Source of the DNA: Phyllobacterium phragmitis
GTDB lineage: Bacteria > Pseudomonadota > Alphaproteobacteria > Rhizobiales > Rhizobiaceae
Direction: 5' to 3'
DNA: 64,000 nucleotides
Assembly: GCF_002980495.1 (NCBI RefSeq)
Contig: NZ_PVBR01000003.1
Coordinates: forward strand, 124,001-188,000
The notes under the pieces were generated by a model. The model made no database searches and had not been told where the DNA came from. It saw only the letters and a program-made list of their open reading frames with translations. Numbering within the stretch: the first letter of the stretch is position 1; each line of letters begins with the position of its first letter. Positions 35,611 to 43,897 of this stretch are shown piece after piece. Position numbers and translations under genes: made by a program.

Positions 35611-36618
35611 TCAGTTGCTCTCGTTCGACGCGACAGCGGCATCAATCAGATCCTTGCCGATGTCGCCCTCGAACTTGGTCCAGACGGGCTTCATCGTCTC
35701 CACCCACTGCGCGCGCTGCTCGGGGGTCAGTTCCCGAACGGTGCCGCCGGCGTCGATGATGTTCTGGCGGTTCTTGGCCTCGGTCGCCGCGACGGCGGCG
35801 TTGGCCTCCATCGTCACGTCATCGACGACCTTGAGGAACTGGTCACGAAAATCAGGTTCAAGACCGTCCAGCCATTCGGTCGAGGTCACCAGCAGATAGG
35901 CGAGGAGCTGGTGGTTGGTCTCGGTGATGCCATCCTGCACCTCGAAGAACTTCTGCGTGTAGATGTTCGACCAGGTATTTTCCTGACCGTCGACAACGCC
36001 GGTCTGCAGCGCGCCATAAACTTCCTTGAAGGCGAGTTTCTGGGCCGAGCCGCCCATCGCCTCGATCATCGCCTGGGCCACGTCTGAGGTCTGGATGCGG
36101 AACTTGAGCCCCTTGGCGTCGCTCGGAACCAGCAACGGCTTGTTGGCGGAGAACTGCTTGAGGCCGGACGACCAGTAGCCGAGGCCCGTATAGCCCTTGT
36201 CTTCCATGACGGTCAGCAGGGCCTTGCCGTTGTCGCTGGTGATGAAATTGTCCACGGACTTCAGGCTTGAAAACAGAAACGGCAGGTCAAAAAGCCGATA
36301 TTTCAGTGTGTAGGCCTCGAATTTGGACAGCGAGGGCGCGGCAAGCTGCACGTCGCCAAGAAGCAACGCCTCAAGCACCTTGTCATCGTCGAAAAGCGTC
36401 GAATTCGGGAACACCCGCATACAGGCCTTGCCGTTCATTTCCTTGTTGACGCGCTCGGCAAGAAGCGTGGCGGCATCGCCCTTGGGATGACCGGTCGCCG
36501 CCACCACGTGGCTGAATTTGATGATCATCTCGCCATCGTCGCAATCGTCGGCCAGCGCCGCCGAGGCGCTGAAAGCGAGGGCGACGGCGGATACCGTGCC
36601 AAGAAGCAGTTTCTTCAT
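35611..36618 (-). CDS. dctP: TRAP transporter C4-dicarboxylate-binding protein (DctP)
   Basis: 335 residues. Signal peptide KKLLLGTVSAVALAFSASAALAD (residues 2-24). The mature part starts with FSHVVAATGHPKGDAATLLAERVN; the carboxylate-binding Arg is in GLKFRIQTSDV; GALQTGVVDGQENTWSNIYTQKFFEVQ is the characteristic C4-dicarboxylate DctP block. Periplasmic. The Shine-Dalgarno GGAGGAC precedes ATG 36618. First gene of dctPQM, driven by a sigma-54 promoter at 36804-36818 under control of DctB/DctD encoded next door. Confidence 0.93.
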   Translation of the reverse strand: MKKLLLGTVSAVALAFSASAALADDCDDGEMIIKFSHVVAATGHPKGDAATLLAERVNKEMNGKACMRVFPNSTLFDDDKVLEALLLGDVQLAAPSLSKFEAYTLKYRLFDLPFLFSSLKSVDNFITSDNGKALLTVMEDKGYTGLGYWSSGLKQFSANKPLLVPSDAKGLKFRIQTSDVAQAMIEAMGGSAQKLAFKEVYGALQTGVVDGQENTWSNIYTQKFFEVQDGITETNHQLLAYLLVTSTEWLDGLEPDFRDQFLKVVDDVTMEANAAVAATEAKNRQNIIDAGGTVRELTPEQRAQWVETMKPVWTKFEGDIGKDLIDAAVASNESN

Positions 36619-36792
36619 AAGTCAGTCCTCCACATCGGGCATGCAGCGCCCATGACAAAAGCCCGGCGGCCGCTTCTGCCGGCCGACGGACAAATCACCA
36701 TGATCGGAAGGTGCGCGAGAGTTCCCCGGCCCCGCGCGTTTGCGCGTCATCAGCCAAGTTTCCCCCGACGATGCCTCCCGGCCATCGCGATA

Positions 36793-36910
36793 AAATTATG
36801 TAAGCAATTCATGTGCCAGTTCGCCGACATGCCGGAAACCCGCTATCTTCCGGGCCGCATCTGAAACGATGAGGCGACAGGTCACGGAAAATGGGTCAAT
36901 TCCTACCCAT
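36793..36910 (-). promoter_or_regulatory. Sigma-54 promoter of dctPQM with candidate DctD upstream sites
   Basis: Minus strand TGGCAC (36818-36813), N5, TTGC (36807-36804): a perfect -24/-12 element. Transcription would start near 36793, leaving a leader of about 175 bases before dctP. Upstream lie two inverted repeats: CCGGAA/TTCCGG (36832-36837, 36848-36853) and ATGGGT/ACCCAT (36891-36896, 36905-36910). The second is about 105 bases before the start site, a usual enhancer distance for DctD. Enhancer assignment is inference. Confidence 0.8.
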
Positions 36911-36935
36911 CAACATCCCGACAATGCGTGTTCCT

Positions 36936-38321
36936 TTACCCGTCGCGGTCGCCATCCGGATCGGATCCGGTTTCGATGCCGAGGCGTTTCATCTTGTCGT
37001 AGAGCCCCTTGCGCGAAATGCGCAATGCCTCGTAGGTCGGCTTCATCGCGCCGCCGTTGCGCACCAGCTCGGCCTCGATGACCGACCGCTCAAAGCGTCG
37101 GACGCGCTCGGCCAGGTCGCCCGCGGGATCGTCGTCCGTTTCCGGTTGCGCGGGTGCCGAGCCCGAAAACCCGCCCCACATGCCAAGCACGAAACGGTCC
37201 GCATAGTTTCTCAATTCGCGCACATTGCCCGGCCAGTCATAGGCCATCAGTTGCGCCTCCAGGGCACGCGGCACGTCGGGTATCTCGCGCCGGTAGCGCC
37301 CACGCGCCTCGCGCGCCAGATGAAAGAACAGCAGCGGAATGTCGTCACGCCGCTCGCGCAACGGCGGCAGTGCGAGGGTCACGACATTGAGGCGGTAATA
37401 GAGGTCGGAACGGAATGCCCCGCGCGCGCCGGCCGTGGCCAGATCGGTCTTGGTCGCTGCGACGAAGCGGACGTCCAGGGCGATGGATTTGTTCGAGCCG
37501 AGCCGCTCGACCGATCGCGCCTCGATCGCCCTCAGCAGCTTGGCCTGCAGGCCGAGCGGCATGGATTCGATCTCGTCCAGGAAGATGGTGCCGCCATTGG
37601 CGTGCTCAAGCTTGCCGACGCGCAGCTTCTGCGCCCCGGTAAATGCGCCGGGCTCATGGCCGAAGAGTTCAGCCTCGATGATGTCAGCGGGCAGCGCCGC
37701 GCAATTGATGGCGACGAAATTGCCTTGCGCGCGTCCGCCCAGATCATGCAGCGCGCGGGCCACCACTTCCTTGCCGGCGCCGGTTTCACCGGTAACAAGC
37801 ACATCCACGTCTGTGTCGGCCAGCATGACGATCTGTTCGCGCAGGCGCGTGATCGCCGGACTGCGGCCGACCAGCCGCATCGACAGCGCCTCGCGGCCAT
37901 CGAGTTCGGACCGCAATGTGCGGTTTTCCAGAATGAGACGCCGTTTTTCCAGCGCGCGCTCGATAACGGCGTAGAGACGCGACACCGGAAACGGCTTTTC
38001 GATGAAATCGTAGGCCCCGGCACGCATCGCCTCGACCGCCATCTGTACGTCGCCATGCCCTGTTATGAGGATCACCGGCAGGGTAGGATCGATGGCGAGG
38101 GCCTGCCGCAGGAGTTCCATGCCACCCATCCCAGGCATGCGGATGTCGCTGACGATGATCGCGTATGCCTCGTGGCCGATCTGCGACAATGCGGCTTCGG
38201 GGGCCCGGTGCACCGCAACCGGCAGCCCCTCCAGCTCAAGGCCCTGGGCCAGGGCATGGCGCAGATCGTCGTCATCGTCGACAAGATGGACGATCGGCTT
38301 CCCGGATCCCAGTACGTTCAT
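36936..38321 (-). CDS. dctD: Sigma-54-dependent response regulator (DctD)
   Basis: 461 residues in three domains. Receiver (about 8-125) with acidic pocket DDDDD and phosphorylation site Asp59 in SDIRMPG, Lys in EKPF. AAA+ domain (about 145-375) with Walker A GETGAGKE, the sigma-54 contact loop EPGAFTGA, Walker B GTIFLDEIE and R-fingers RFRSDLYYRLNV-like region. Fis-type HTH at the end (MKPTYEALRISRKGLYDKMKRLGI). It activates the sigma-54 promoter of dctPQM on the same strand. It is preceded by dctB with a three-base gap. Confidence 0.94.
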   Translation of the reverse strand: MNVLGSGKPIVHLVDDDDDLRHALAQGLELEGLPVAVHRAPEAALSQIGHEAYAIIVSDIRMPGMGGMELLRQALAIDPTLPVILITGHGDVQMAVEAMRAGAYDFIEKPFPVSRLYAVIERALEKRRLILENRTLRSELDGREALSMRLVGRSPAITRLREQIVMLADTDVDVLVTGETGAGKEVVARALHDLGGRAQGNFVAINCAALPADIIEAELFGHEPGAFTGAQKLRVGKLEHANGGTIFLDEIESMPLGLQAKLLRAIEARSVERLGSNKSIALDVRFVAATKTDLATAGARGAFRSDLYYRLNVVTLALPPLRERRDDIPLLFFHLAREARGRYRREIPDVPRALEAQLMAYDWPGNVRELRNYADRFVLGMWGGFSGSAPAQPETDDDPAGDLAERVRRFERSVIEAELVRNGGAMKPTYEALRISRKGLYDKMKRLGIETGSDPDGDRDG

Positions 38322-38324
38322 GGT

Positions 38325-40085
38325 CTATTCCGCAGCAATGCCGTGCGCTTCGGCGAGCTTGAGCGTTATCGCGAAGGTGCAATTGCCTTCTTCCTGATCA
38401 TGCAAAACGATCTGTCCCCCGAATTCCCGAACGATGTTGTAGGCAATGGACAGGCCGATGCCTATGCCCTCGCCTGCCTGCTTGGTGGTGAAGAAGGGCT
38501 CGAATATGAAGGCGCGGTGCGCCTTGTCAATGCCGGGGCCGCTATCCGATACATTGATGGTCAATTCATCGCTCAGCGATGCCAGAGTGATGCGAACCAC
38601 GCCATCATCCTGACCCGCCATGGCATCGATGGCATTATTGACCAGATTGACGAATACCTGGGACAGCCGAATGCGGCCGCCCAGCACAGACAGTGTGCGC
38701 AGTGCCGGATCGAGTTCGATCGCGACATGCGCCTTGCGCGCTCTTGGACGCACCAGAATAAGCGCTTCGTCGAGCACGGCCGCCAGAGGCACGATGCCCG
38801 TCGTCGTGCCCGATTTCCTCGAAAACGACAGCAGGGCACGCGACAGCTCGGCCATGCGGTCGACCATCGCCGCAATGCGCGAAAAATTGTCCGTCGCCTG
38901 TTCGGAGCACCCTTTCGACAGCAATCTGGCGCCATTGTCGGCATAGGTGCGGATGGCGGCGAGCGGCTGGTTGAACTCGTGACTTAAAGTGGCGGACATT
39001 TGACCCAGGGCAGCGAGCTTTGCCGCCTGAACGAGCTCGGTCTGCGTCTTGCGCAGCTTGTCCTCGGCCAGCCGGCGTTCCTCGATCTCTCGTGACAGCG
39101 AGACATTCGTTCGGCTGAGCGCAAGCGTCCTGTCGCGCACCATCCGCTCAAGGCGCAGCGCGGCGGCGCGATCCTTGCGCAGTTTCAATACCGCCGTTTC
39201 ACGGCGGCGGATCAGAAGAAATACGGCCGTCGCCAGCACCAGACAGGCAAGTGCGGCAGCGAGTGCACCAAACAAGCGCGCCTCTTCCAATGGCTTGCGG
39301 TCGGCCAGGACATGCAATTGCCAATCCAGAAGCGGCAAGTCCCGGGAAAGATCGATATGAGCGACATAATCGTTCCCTGCCCTGAACCGCTGCGTACCCG
39401 AGGCTTCCTCGGCGATGGCGCTGACCGGCCTCAACTTCCATTCGGAACGGTTGGTCAGGAAAACCGTGCCCGAGCGATCACTGACGAAAATCGGGTTGGC
39501 CGAAAGCGACCATGTCGCCTCGACACTGTCAAACCCGACATAAACGACGACGACCCCGATCATGGCACCGCGACGACGCACGCCGGAACTGAAGGCGTAG
39601 CCACGCTCCCTGTTGTCGAGCGACACGACGGCGCGGCCCAGTTGGCCCTGCCGGGCGGCTTCGATCAACGCCCTTCGGCCCGCCGGATCATCGTCGAAAA
39701 CGCGGCGCGCGGAGGCGAGCAAACGCCCGTCCGGCAGGAAGAAAGCAACTTCTTTTGCGCCTGACAGGCCGGTCACCTCTTCAGCCTTGCGGCGCGCCTT
39801 GCCGATCAGGTCCGGCGTGAGGCCTGTTTCGGGAAACAACGCGGCAATGTCGTCCTGGCGTGACAGAAGCGGCGGCAAAACCCTGTATTTATCGAGCATG
39901 CCGGCCAGTATCTCGGCCTGAACTGCAAGCGTTTCCGCGGCCTTTCGCCGGATCTGGACATCGGCGCGGTCACGCCAATAGGTGGAGACGACATAGATCG
40001 CGGCAACCGAAATCAGGGCAACGGCGATCGCGGCCGCCACCCTGGCAATGCGAAAACGCGAACGTATCTTGTGGCCGCTGATCAT
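38325..40085 (-). CDS. dctB: C4-dicarboxylate sensor histidine kinase (DctB)
   Basis: 586 residues from ATG 40085; GGGAGGA sits upstream of it, inside the longer frame that begins at 40109. Helix 1 VAAAIAVALISVAAIYVV (about 15-32), a periplasmic PAS-like sensor of about 250 residues with SGVRRRGAMIGVVVVYVGFDSVE, helix 2 LFGALAAALACLVLATAVFLLI, a coiled linker, then the H-box SHEFNQPLAAIRTYADNGA, N-box NLVNNAIDAMAG, and ATP lid DSGPGI and GEGIGIGLSI. It senses C4-dicarboxylates and phosphorylates DctD. Confidence 0.93.
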   Translation of the reverse strand: MISGHKIRSRFRIARVAAAIAVALISVAAIYVVSTYWRDRADVQIRRKAAETLAVQAEILAGMLDKYRVLPPLLSRQDDIAALFPETGLTPDLIGKARRKAEEVTGLSGAKEVAFFLPDGRLLASARRVFDDDPAGRRALIEAARQGQLGRAVVSLDNRERGYAFSSGVRRRGAMIGVVVVYVGFDSVEATWSLSANPIFVSDRSGTVFLTNRSEWKLRPVSAIAEEASGTQRFRAGNDYVAHIDLSRDLPLLDWQLHVLADRKPLEEARLFGALAAALACLVLATAVFLLIRRRETAVLKLRKDRAAALRLERMVRDRTLALSRTNVSLSREIEERRLAEDKLRKTQTELVQAAKLAALGQMSATLSHEFNQPLAAIRTYADNGARLLSKGCSEQATDNFSRIAAMVDRMAELSRALLSFSRKSGTTTGIVPLAAVLDEALILVRPRARKAHVAIELDPALRTLSVLGGRIRLSQVFVNLVNNAIDAMAGQDDGVVRITLASLSDELTINVSDSGPGIDKAHRAFIFEPFFTTKQAGEGIGIGLSIAYNIVREFGGQIVLHDQEEGNCTFAITLKLAEAHGIAAE

Positions 40086-40268
40086 CGACGCGCAATTCCT
40101 CCCATCCAAGCGTTTACCAGAATGAGGCTGCGAAAAACAGCAGGCAGGCCATCACCTGCGCGCAATCGAGCCAGACAGCCCGGAAGGGCGATAAGCCGAT
40201 AAACGCCCAGGAACTCGCAAAATCCTGCGCAGCGATGCGGATTTCAGGTCATATTGATTTGATGCCGA

Positions 40269-40952
40269 TCAGACGACCGACTTCACCCGTTCCCAGCCAT
40301 TTTCGAGGTGAATGTCCAACTCGCGGGCCAATGTCTCGGCATCGCGGGCCTCCAAAGCGGCGATGATCCGCTCGTGCTCGGCCACCGCGGACGCCCATCG
40401 CTCCGCTCCCTCATGTCCGATGAAACGGATACGCTTGACGCGCGATTGCAGCAGACCATGGACTTCGGTCAGCGGAGCGTTATCGGCAAGGGCGACGATG
40501 CCGGTGTGGATCTGCTGGTTGAGCTTGTAATATTCCAGGCGCTCGCCGGCCTGGTAATGGCGCACCATGGCATCGTGCAGCACGCGCAGCCGCGCTATTG
40601 CCTCGTCGCTCGCCTTGGCGCAGGCAAGGCGCGCCGCCAGCATCTCCATCGACCGGATGACGATCAGCATGTCCTCGACATCCTTTGCCGAGAAGCGCTT
40701 GACCACGGCGCCGCGGCTCGGCACCAGTTCGACAAGCCCTTCGCTGGCCAGGAACTTCAGCGCCTCGCGCAGCGGCGTGCGCGAGACGCCCAATTCCTCA
40801 CCAAGCTGGTTCTCATAGATGCGCTGACCGGGTTGCAGATCACCCTCGATGATCATGTCGCGCAAGCGGCTGACGATCTCGCCATGCAGCGACTGACGGG
40901 AAATCGCTGTGACCGTACGCCGCCCAGCCTGTTCGATCACTTCTGAAGCCAT
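40269..40952 (-). CDS. GntR family (FCD/FadR-type) transcriptional regulator
   Basis: 227 residues from ATG 40952 with GGGAGAG before it; codons upstream of it to 41060 do not look like the family. Winged helix: SLHGEIVSRLRDMIIEGDLQPGQRIYENQLGEELGVSRTPLREALKFLASEGLVELVPSRGAVV. FCD domain from about residue 90 with the metal-ligand pattern in DEAIARL, H..., and HERIIAALEARDAE. It is divergent from the pdxA2-tct operon and most likely represses it by the palindrome at 41066-41088. Confidence 0.93.
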   Translation of the reverse strand: MASEVIEQAGRRTVTAISRQSLHGEIVSRLRDMIIEGDLQPGQRIYENQLGEELGVSRTPLREALKFLASEGLVELVPSRGAVVKRFSAKDVEDMLIVIRSMEMLAARLACAKASDEAIARLRVLHDAMVRHYQAGERLEYYKLNQQIHTGIVALADNAPLTEVHGLLQSRVKRIRFIGHEGAERWASAVAEHERIIAALEARDAETLARELDIHLENGWERVKSVV

Positions 40953-41065
40953 CGTCTCTCTCCCGCTTTCGGTCCTGCCGGCCACCCAGCTTGCACAGCC
41001 TGCCAGCCCTGTTGAAAACCATTTTCGCATTCGCAACGGCAAAATGATACCGCCTTCCATGTATT

Positions 41066-41088
41066 ATTTTTTATACTGTATACAAAAT
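41066..41088. promoter_or_regulatory. Near-perfect palindrome, probable GntR operator
   Basis: A 23-base palindrome centred on 41077 with core TATACTGTATA flanked by T-run and A-run; only one base pair breaks symmetry (41071/41083). It lies between the divergent GntR and pdxA2 genes and includes a possible -10 box TATACT. Confidence 0.6.
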
Positions 41089-41149
41089 GCTTGCATAAGG
41101 GAAAATCCGCTTGTAATCTCCAGACGGTATCGAAGAAGGAGGAGCTTTC

Positions 41150-42202
41150 ATGGCCGCAAGCGAAACAGGCGTCGAGGCGCAGGCGAACCGTCCTGTCCTG
41201 GCCTTCGCCATGGGCGATCCGGCGGGCATCAGTTCCGAACTGACCGCTCGGATACTCTCCTTGCCGGAGCTTCGGAATACCGCGCACTTGGTCGTCATCG
41301 GCGACCGCCGCATTCTGGATGAGGGCGCGGCAATCGCGAAGGTCACGCTCGACCTGGATTATCGCACGCCGGCCGATTTCTCGACCGATGTCGCCGAGCG
41401 GCCCGTCTTCATCGATCTGGGTCATCTCGACCCCGGCGATGTCACGCGCGGCGAGGCGACGCTTGCCGGTGGCATGTTCGCGACCGAGAACTTCCGTTTC
41501 GCGCTGCACCTTGCCGATAAGGGCCACGTCGATGGCGTCTGCTTCACGCCCTTTAACAAAAAGGCGATGCGCTACGCTTATCCCGGCTATGACGACGAGA
41601 TTCGTTTCGTCTCCGATGTGCTCTCCTTCAAGGGCAGGATGCGCGAATTCAACGTGCTCGAGCGGGTATGGAACGCACGGGTAACCTCGCATATCCCGCT
41701 ATCGGCGGTTTCGGCCCATATCAGCCAGCAAGCCATTCTGGCGGAGGTCGAGCTGACGGTTGCGTGTCTGCGTCTTGCGGGAATCGACGAGCCGAAGATC
41801 GCGGTGGCGGGGCTCAATCCGCATGCCGGCGACGGCGGCAGCTTCGGGATGGAGGAAATCGAAATCATCGAGCCGGCGGTAGAGCGGGCGAAGGCCGAAG
41901 GTTATGCCGTAGAGGGGCCGTTCCCCGCCGACACCGTCTTCCTGCGCGCGCTGAAGGAAGGTTTTCACGCCGTGTTGACCATGTATCACGATCAGGGCCA
42001 GATCGCGATGAAGATGATGGGTTTCGACAAGGGCGTGACGATGATGGGCGGCCTGCCGTTCCCGCTCTGCACGCCAGCCCACGGCACGGCCTATGATATT
42101 GCCGGCCGCGGCATCGCCGATGTCGGTGCATCGCGCGAGGCCGTGTTGCTGGCGGCGAAGATGGCCAGGCGGCAGGCAGTCTTGAAGGAGGCTGCCGAAT
42201 AG
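41150..42202 (+). CDS. pdxA2: PdxA2-type 4-phospho-sugar-acid dehydrogenase
   Basis: 350 residues; AGGAGGAG before ATG 41150. Family features: FAMGDPAGISSELTA at the start, CFTPFNKKAMR, GLNPHAGDGGSFGMEE, TMYHDQGQIAMK and HGTAYDIAGRG with metal-binding His and Asp. It belongs to the PdxA2 branch, which works in catabolism (oxidation and decarboxylation of 4-phosphoerythronate or 4-phosphothreonate) rather than vitamin B6 synthesis; the fit to catabolism is supported by its GntR, transporter and dehydrogenase neighbours. The usual partner, a four-carbon acid sugar kinase (DUF1537), is not in the window. Confidence 0.88.
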   Translation: MAASETGVEAQANRPVLAFAMGDPAGISSELTARILSLPELRNTAHLVVIGDRRILDEGAAIAKVTLDLDYRTPADFSTDVAERPVFIDLGHLDPGDVTRGEATLAGGMFATENFRFALHLADKGHVDGVCFTPFNKKAMRYAYPGYDDEIRFVSDVLSFKGRMREFNVLERVWNARVTSHIPLSAVSAHISQQAILAEVELTVACLRLAGIDEPKIAVAGLNPHAGDGGSFGMEEIEIIEPAVERAKAEGYAVEGPFPADTVFLRALKEGFHAVLTMYHDQGQIAMKMMGFDKGVTMMGGLPFPLCTPAHGTAYDIAGRGIADVGASREAVLLAAKMARRQAVLKEAAE

Positions 42203-42293
42203 ACTGCCCCAATAGACTGATTGATGAAACTGGGTCGAACCGCCGGGGGTAGGAGCTTGCGGCGGGACGGTCCGACAACCGGGAGGAACCGAT

Positions 42294-43277
42294 ATGCTGA
42301 AACAGATTACCCTGGCGCTGCTTGCGCTGACGACCACGGGGCCGGCACTCGCCTTCGAGCCGACGCGGCCGGTCGAGTTCGTCGTCACATCGGGCCCAGG
42401 CGGCGGCACCGATAATTTTGCCAGAACGGTGCAATCCATCATCGCCAAGCACAAGCTGATGAATGCTCCAGTCGTCGTCACCAACAAGGGCGGCGGCAGC
42501 GGAGCGGAGGGCTTCGTCTACGCCGCCGGCTACAAGGGCGACCCCTACAAGCTGACATTCGGCACCAACAATGAATATCTCCTGCCGAGCGTCGCGGCGG
42601 TTCCCTATGCGCCGGAAGACCTGACGCCCGTCGCAACGCTTGCGCTGGATGAATTCCTGATCTGGGTGAATGGCCAATCCAAATTCGGCGACGTCAAATC
42701 ATTCGTGGAGGCGGCGAAGGCCGAGCCGAAGGCGCTCCAGTTCGGCGGCAGCCAGTCGAAGGATACCGATCAGATTCTCGTCTCGACCATTGCGGACGTG
42801 ACGGGGGCGGAATTCCGCTACATTCCGTTCAAGAGCGGCGGCGAGGCAGCCGTTCAGCTGGCCGGCGGTCATATCGACGCCAATGTGAACAATCCCAACG
42901 AAAATCGCGGCCAGTGGCAGGCCGGCATGGTGAAGCCGCTCTGCGTCTTCCGCCCGGACCGCTTTCCGCAAAGCGAACCCGTGCATGAGGGCAAGGGCTG
43001 GCACGATATACCGACCTGCGCCGAGGCCGGCCTGGCGATCGACAATTATCGCATGCCGCGCACCGTCTGGCTGCCGGCCGGTGTCGACGAGGACGCGGTC
43101 GCCTTCTACCGCGATGTCCTGAAGAAAGTTTCCGAGACACCGGAATGGGCGGATTACGTTGCCAAGACTTCGCAGACATCGCAGTTTATGGCGGGTGATG
43201 AATTCAAGGCCTATCAGACCCGCGACAGGGATAATGTCCAGAAAGTGCTGAAACGCGAGGGTTGGCTGGTCGAGTGA
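42294..43277 (+). CDS. tctC: Tripartite tricarboxylate transporter substrate-binding protein (TctC family)
   Basis: 327 residues; GGGAGG before ATG 42294. Signal peptide LKQITLALLALTTTGPALA. Mature part opens FEPTRPVEFVVTSGPGGGTDNFARTV, the TctC/Bug pattern, with NKGGGSGAEGFVYAAGYKGDPYKLTFGTNNEYLLP. Periplasmic receptor for a carboxylate. Bug-type family members are diverse, so the ligand may be a sugar acid rather than citrate. A hairpin at 43287 follows, then tctB and tctA. Confidence 0.9.
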   Translation: MLKQITLALLALTTTGPALAFEPTRPVEFVVTSGPGGGTDNFARTVQSIIAKHKLMNAPVVVTNKGGGSGAEGFVYAAGYKGDPYKLTFGTNNEYLLPSVAAVPYAPEDLTPVATLALDEFLIWVNGQSKFGDVKSFVEAAKAEPKALQFGGSQSKDTDQILVSTIADVTGAEFRYIPFKSGGEAAVQLAGGHIDANVNNPNENRGQWQAGMVKPLCVFRPDRFPQSEPVHEGKGWHDIPTCAEAGLAIDNYRMPRTVWLPAGVDEDAVAFYRDVLKKVSETPEWADYVAKTSQTSQFMAGDEFKAYQTRDRDNVQKVLKREGWLVE

Positions 43278-43286
43278 ACCAATCCA

Positions 43287-43314
43287 GGGGGACGCTCCCA
43301 AAGGGGCGTCTCCC
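43287..43314 (+). promoter_or_regulatory. Intercistronic stem-loop between tctC and tctB
   Basis: Stem 43287-43295/43306-43314 (nine pairs, one G-T) with an inner CCC/GGG extension around AAA. It starts ten bases after the tctC stop. No T-run, so attenuation or mRNA protection. Confidence 0.6.
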
Positions 43315-43340
43315 ATTCCTGCAACGCTCGGGAGGCGAGC

Positions 43341-43841
43341 ATGGCTGAATTTGAAAAGCAATCAGTGTCGCGCAAGATGATGGAAATCATCACGGCGCTC
43401 CTGACGGCGGGGGCGGGTCTCGCCATCTGCTACGGGTCGTGGCGGAGCGGTATCGGCTGGAGCGACATGGGACCGGAAGCGGGCTATTTTCCCTTCTATG
43501 TCGGCGTCCTGATCATCCTGGGCAGTCTGGTGACCCTGCTGCGCAGCATGTTCTTTTACCAGCATGACGGCGAGGTGTTCCTCGATATCGAGAGGGCCAG
43601 GCCGGTTCTCGGTTTCTTTCTGCCGCTCGTCGCCTTCATGATCGTTTCGCTGCTTCTCGGCCTCTATGTGGGCACGGCGCTCTACATTTGCGGCGCCATG
43701 ATGTGGCAAGGAGGCTATCGCTGGTGGATATCCGCCCTGGCGGCACTGGCCGTCACCGGCCTTTTCTATCTCGTGTTCGAGATCGGCTTTCAGGTTCCGC
43801 TTTTGAAGGGACCTATCGAGGGCTGGCTCGGCATCTACTGA
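43341..43841 (+). CDS. tctB: Tripartite tricarboxylate transporter small membrane subunit (TctB family)
   Basis: 166 residues with four hydrophobic helices: MMEIITALLTAGAGLAICYGS, YFPFYVGVLIILGSLVTLLRSM, VLGFFLPLVAFMIVSLLLGLYVGTALYICGAMM and ISALAALAVTGLFYLVFEIGFQ. The pattern MGPEAGYFPFYVG is the TctB signature. Inner-membrane partner of TctA. Lies between tctC and tctA as usual. Confidence 0.9.
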   Translation: MAEFEKQSVSRKMMEIITALLTAGAGLAICYGSWRSGIGWSDMGPEAGYFPFYVGVLIILGSLVTLLRSMFFYQHDGEVFLDIERARPVLGFFLPLVAFMIVSLLLGLYVGTALYICGAMMWQGGYRWWISALAALAVTGLFYLVFEIGFQVPLLKGPIEGWLGIY

Positions 43842-43897
43842 TCCGACGATAGACGACGATCTCCGGATCGTCGGAACCGCTTGGGAGGAAACAGGCG

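Noticed and set aside
36891-38987. A 698-codon open frame on the plus strand
   Set aside because: Antisense shadow of dctD and dctB, rich in Arg, Gln and His without domain patterns.
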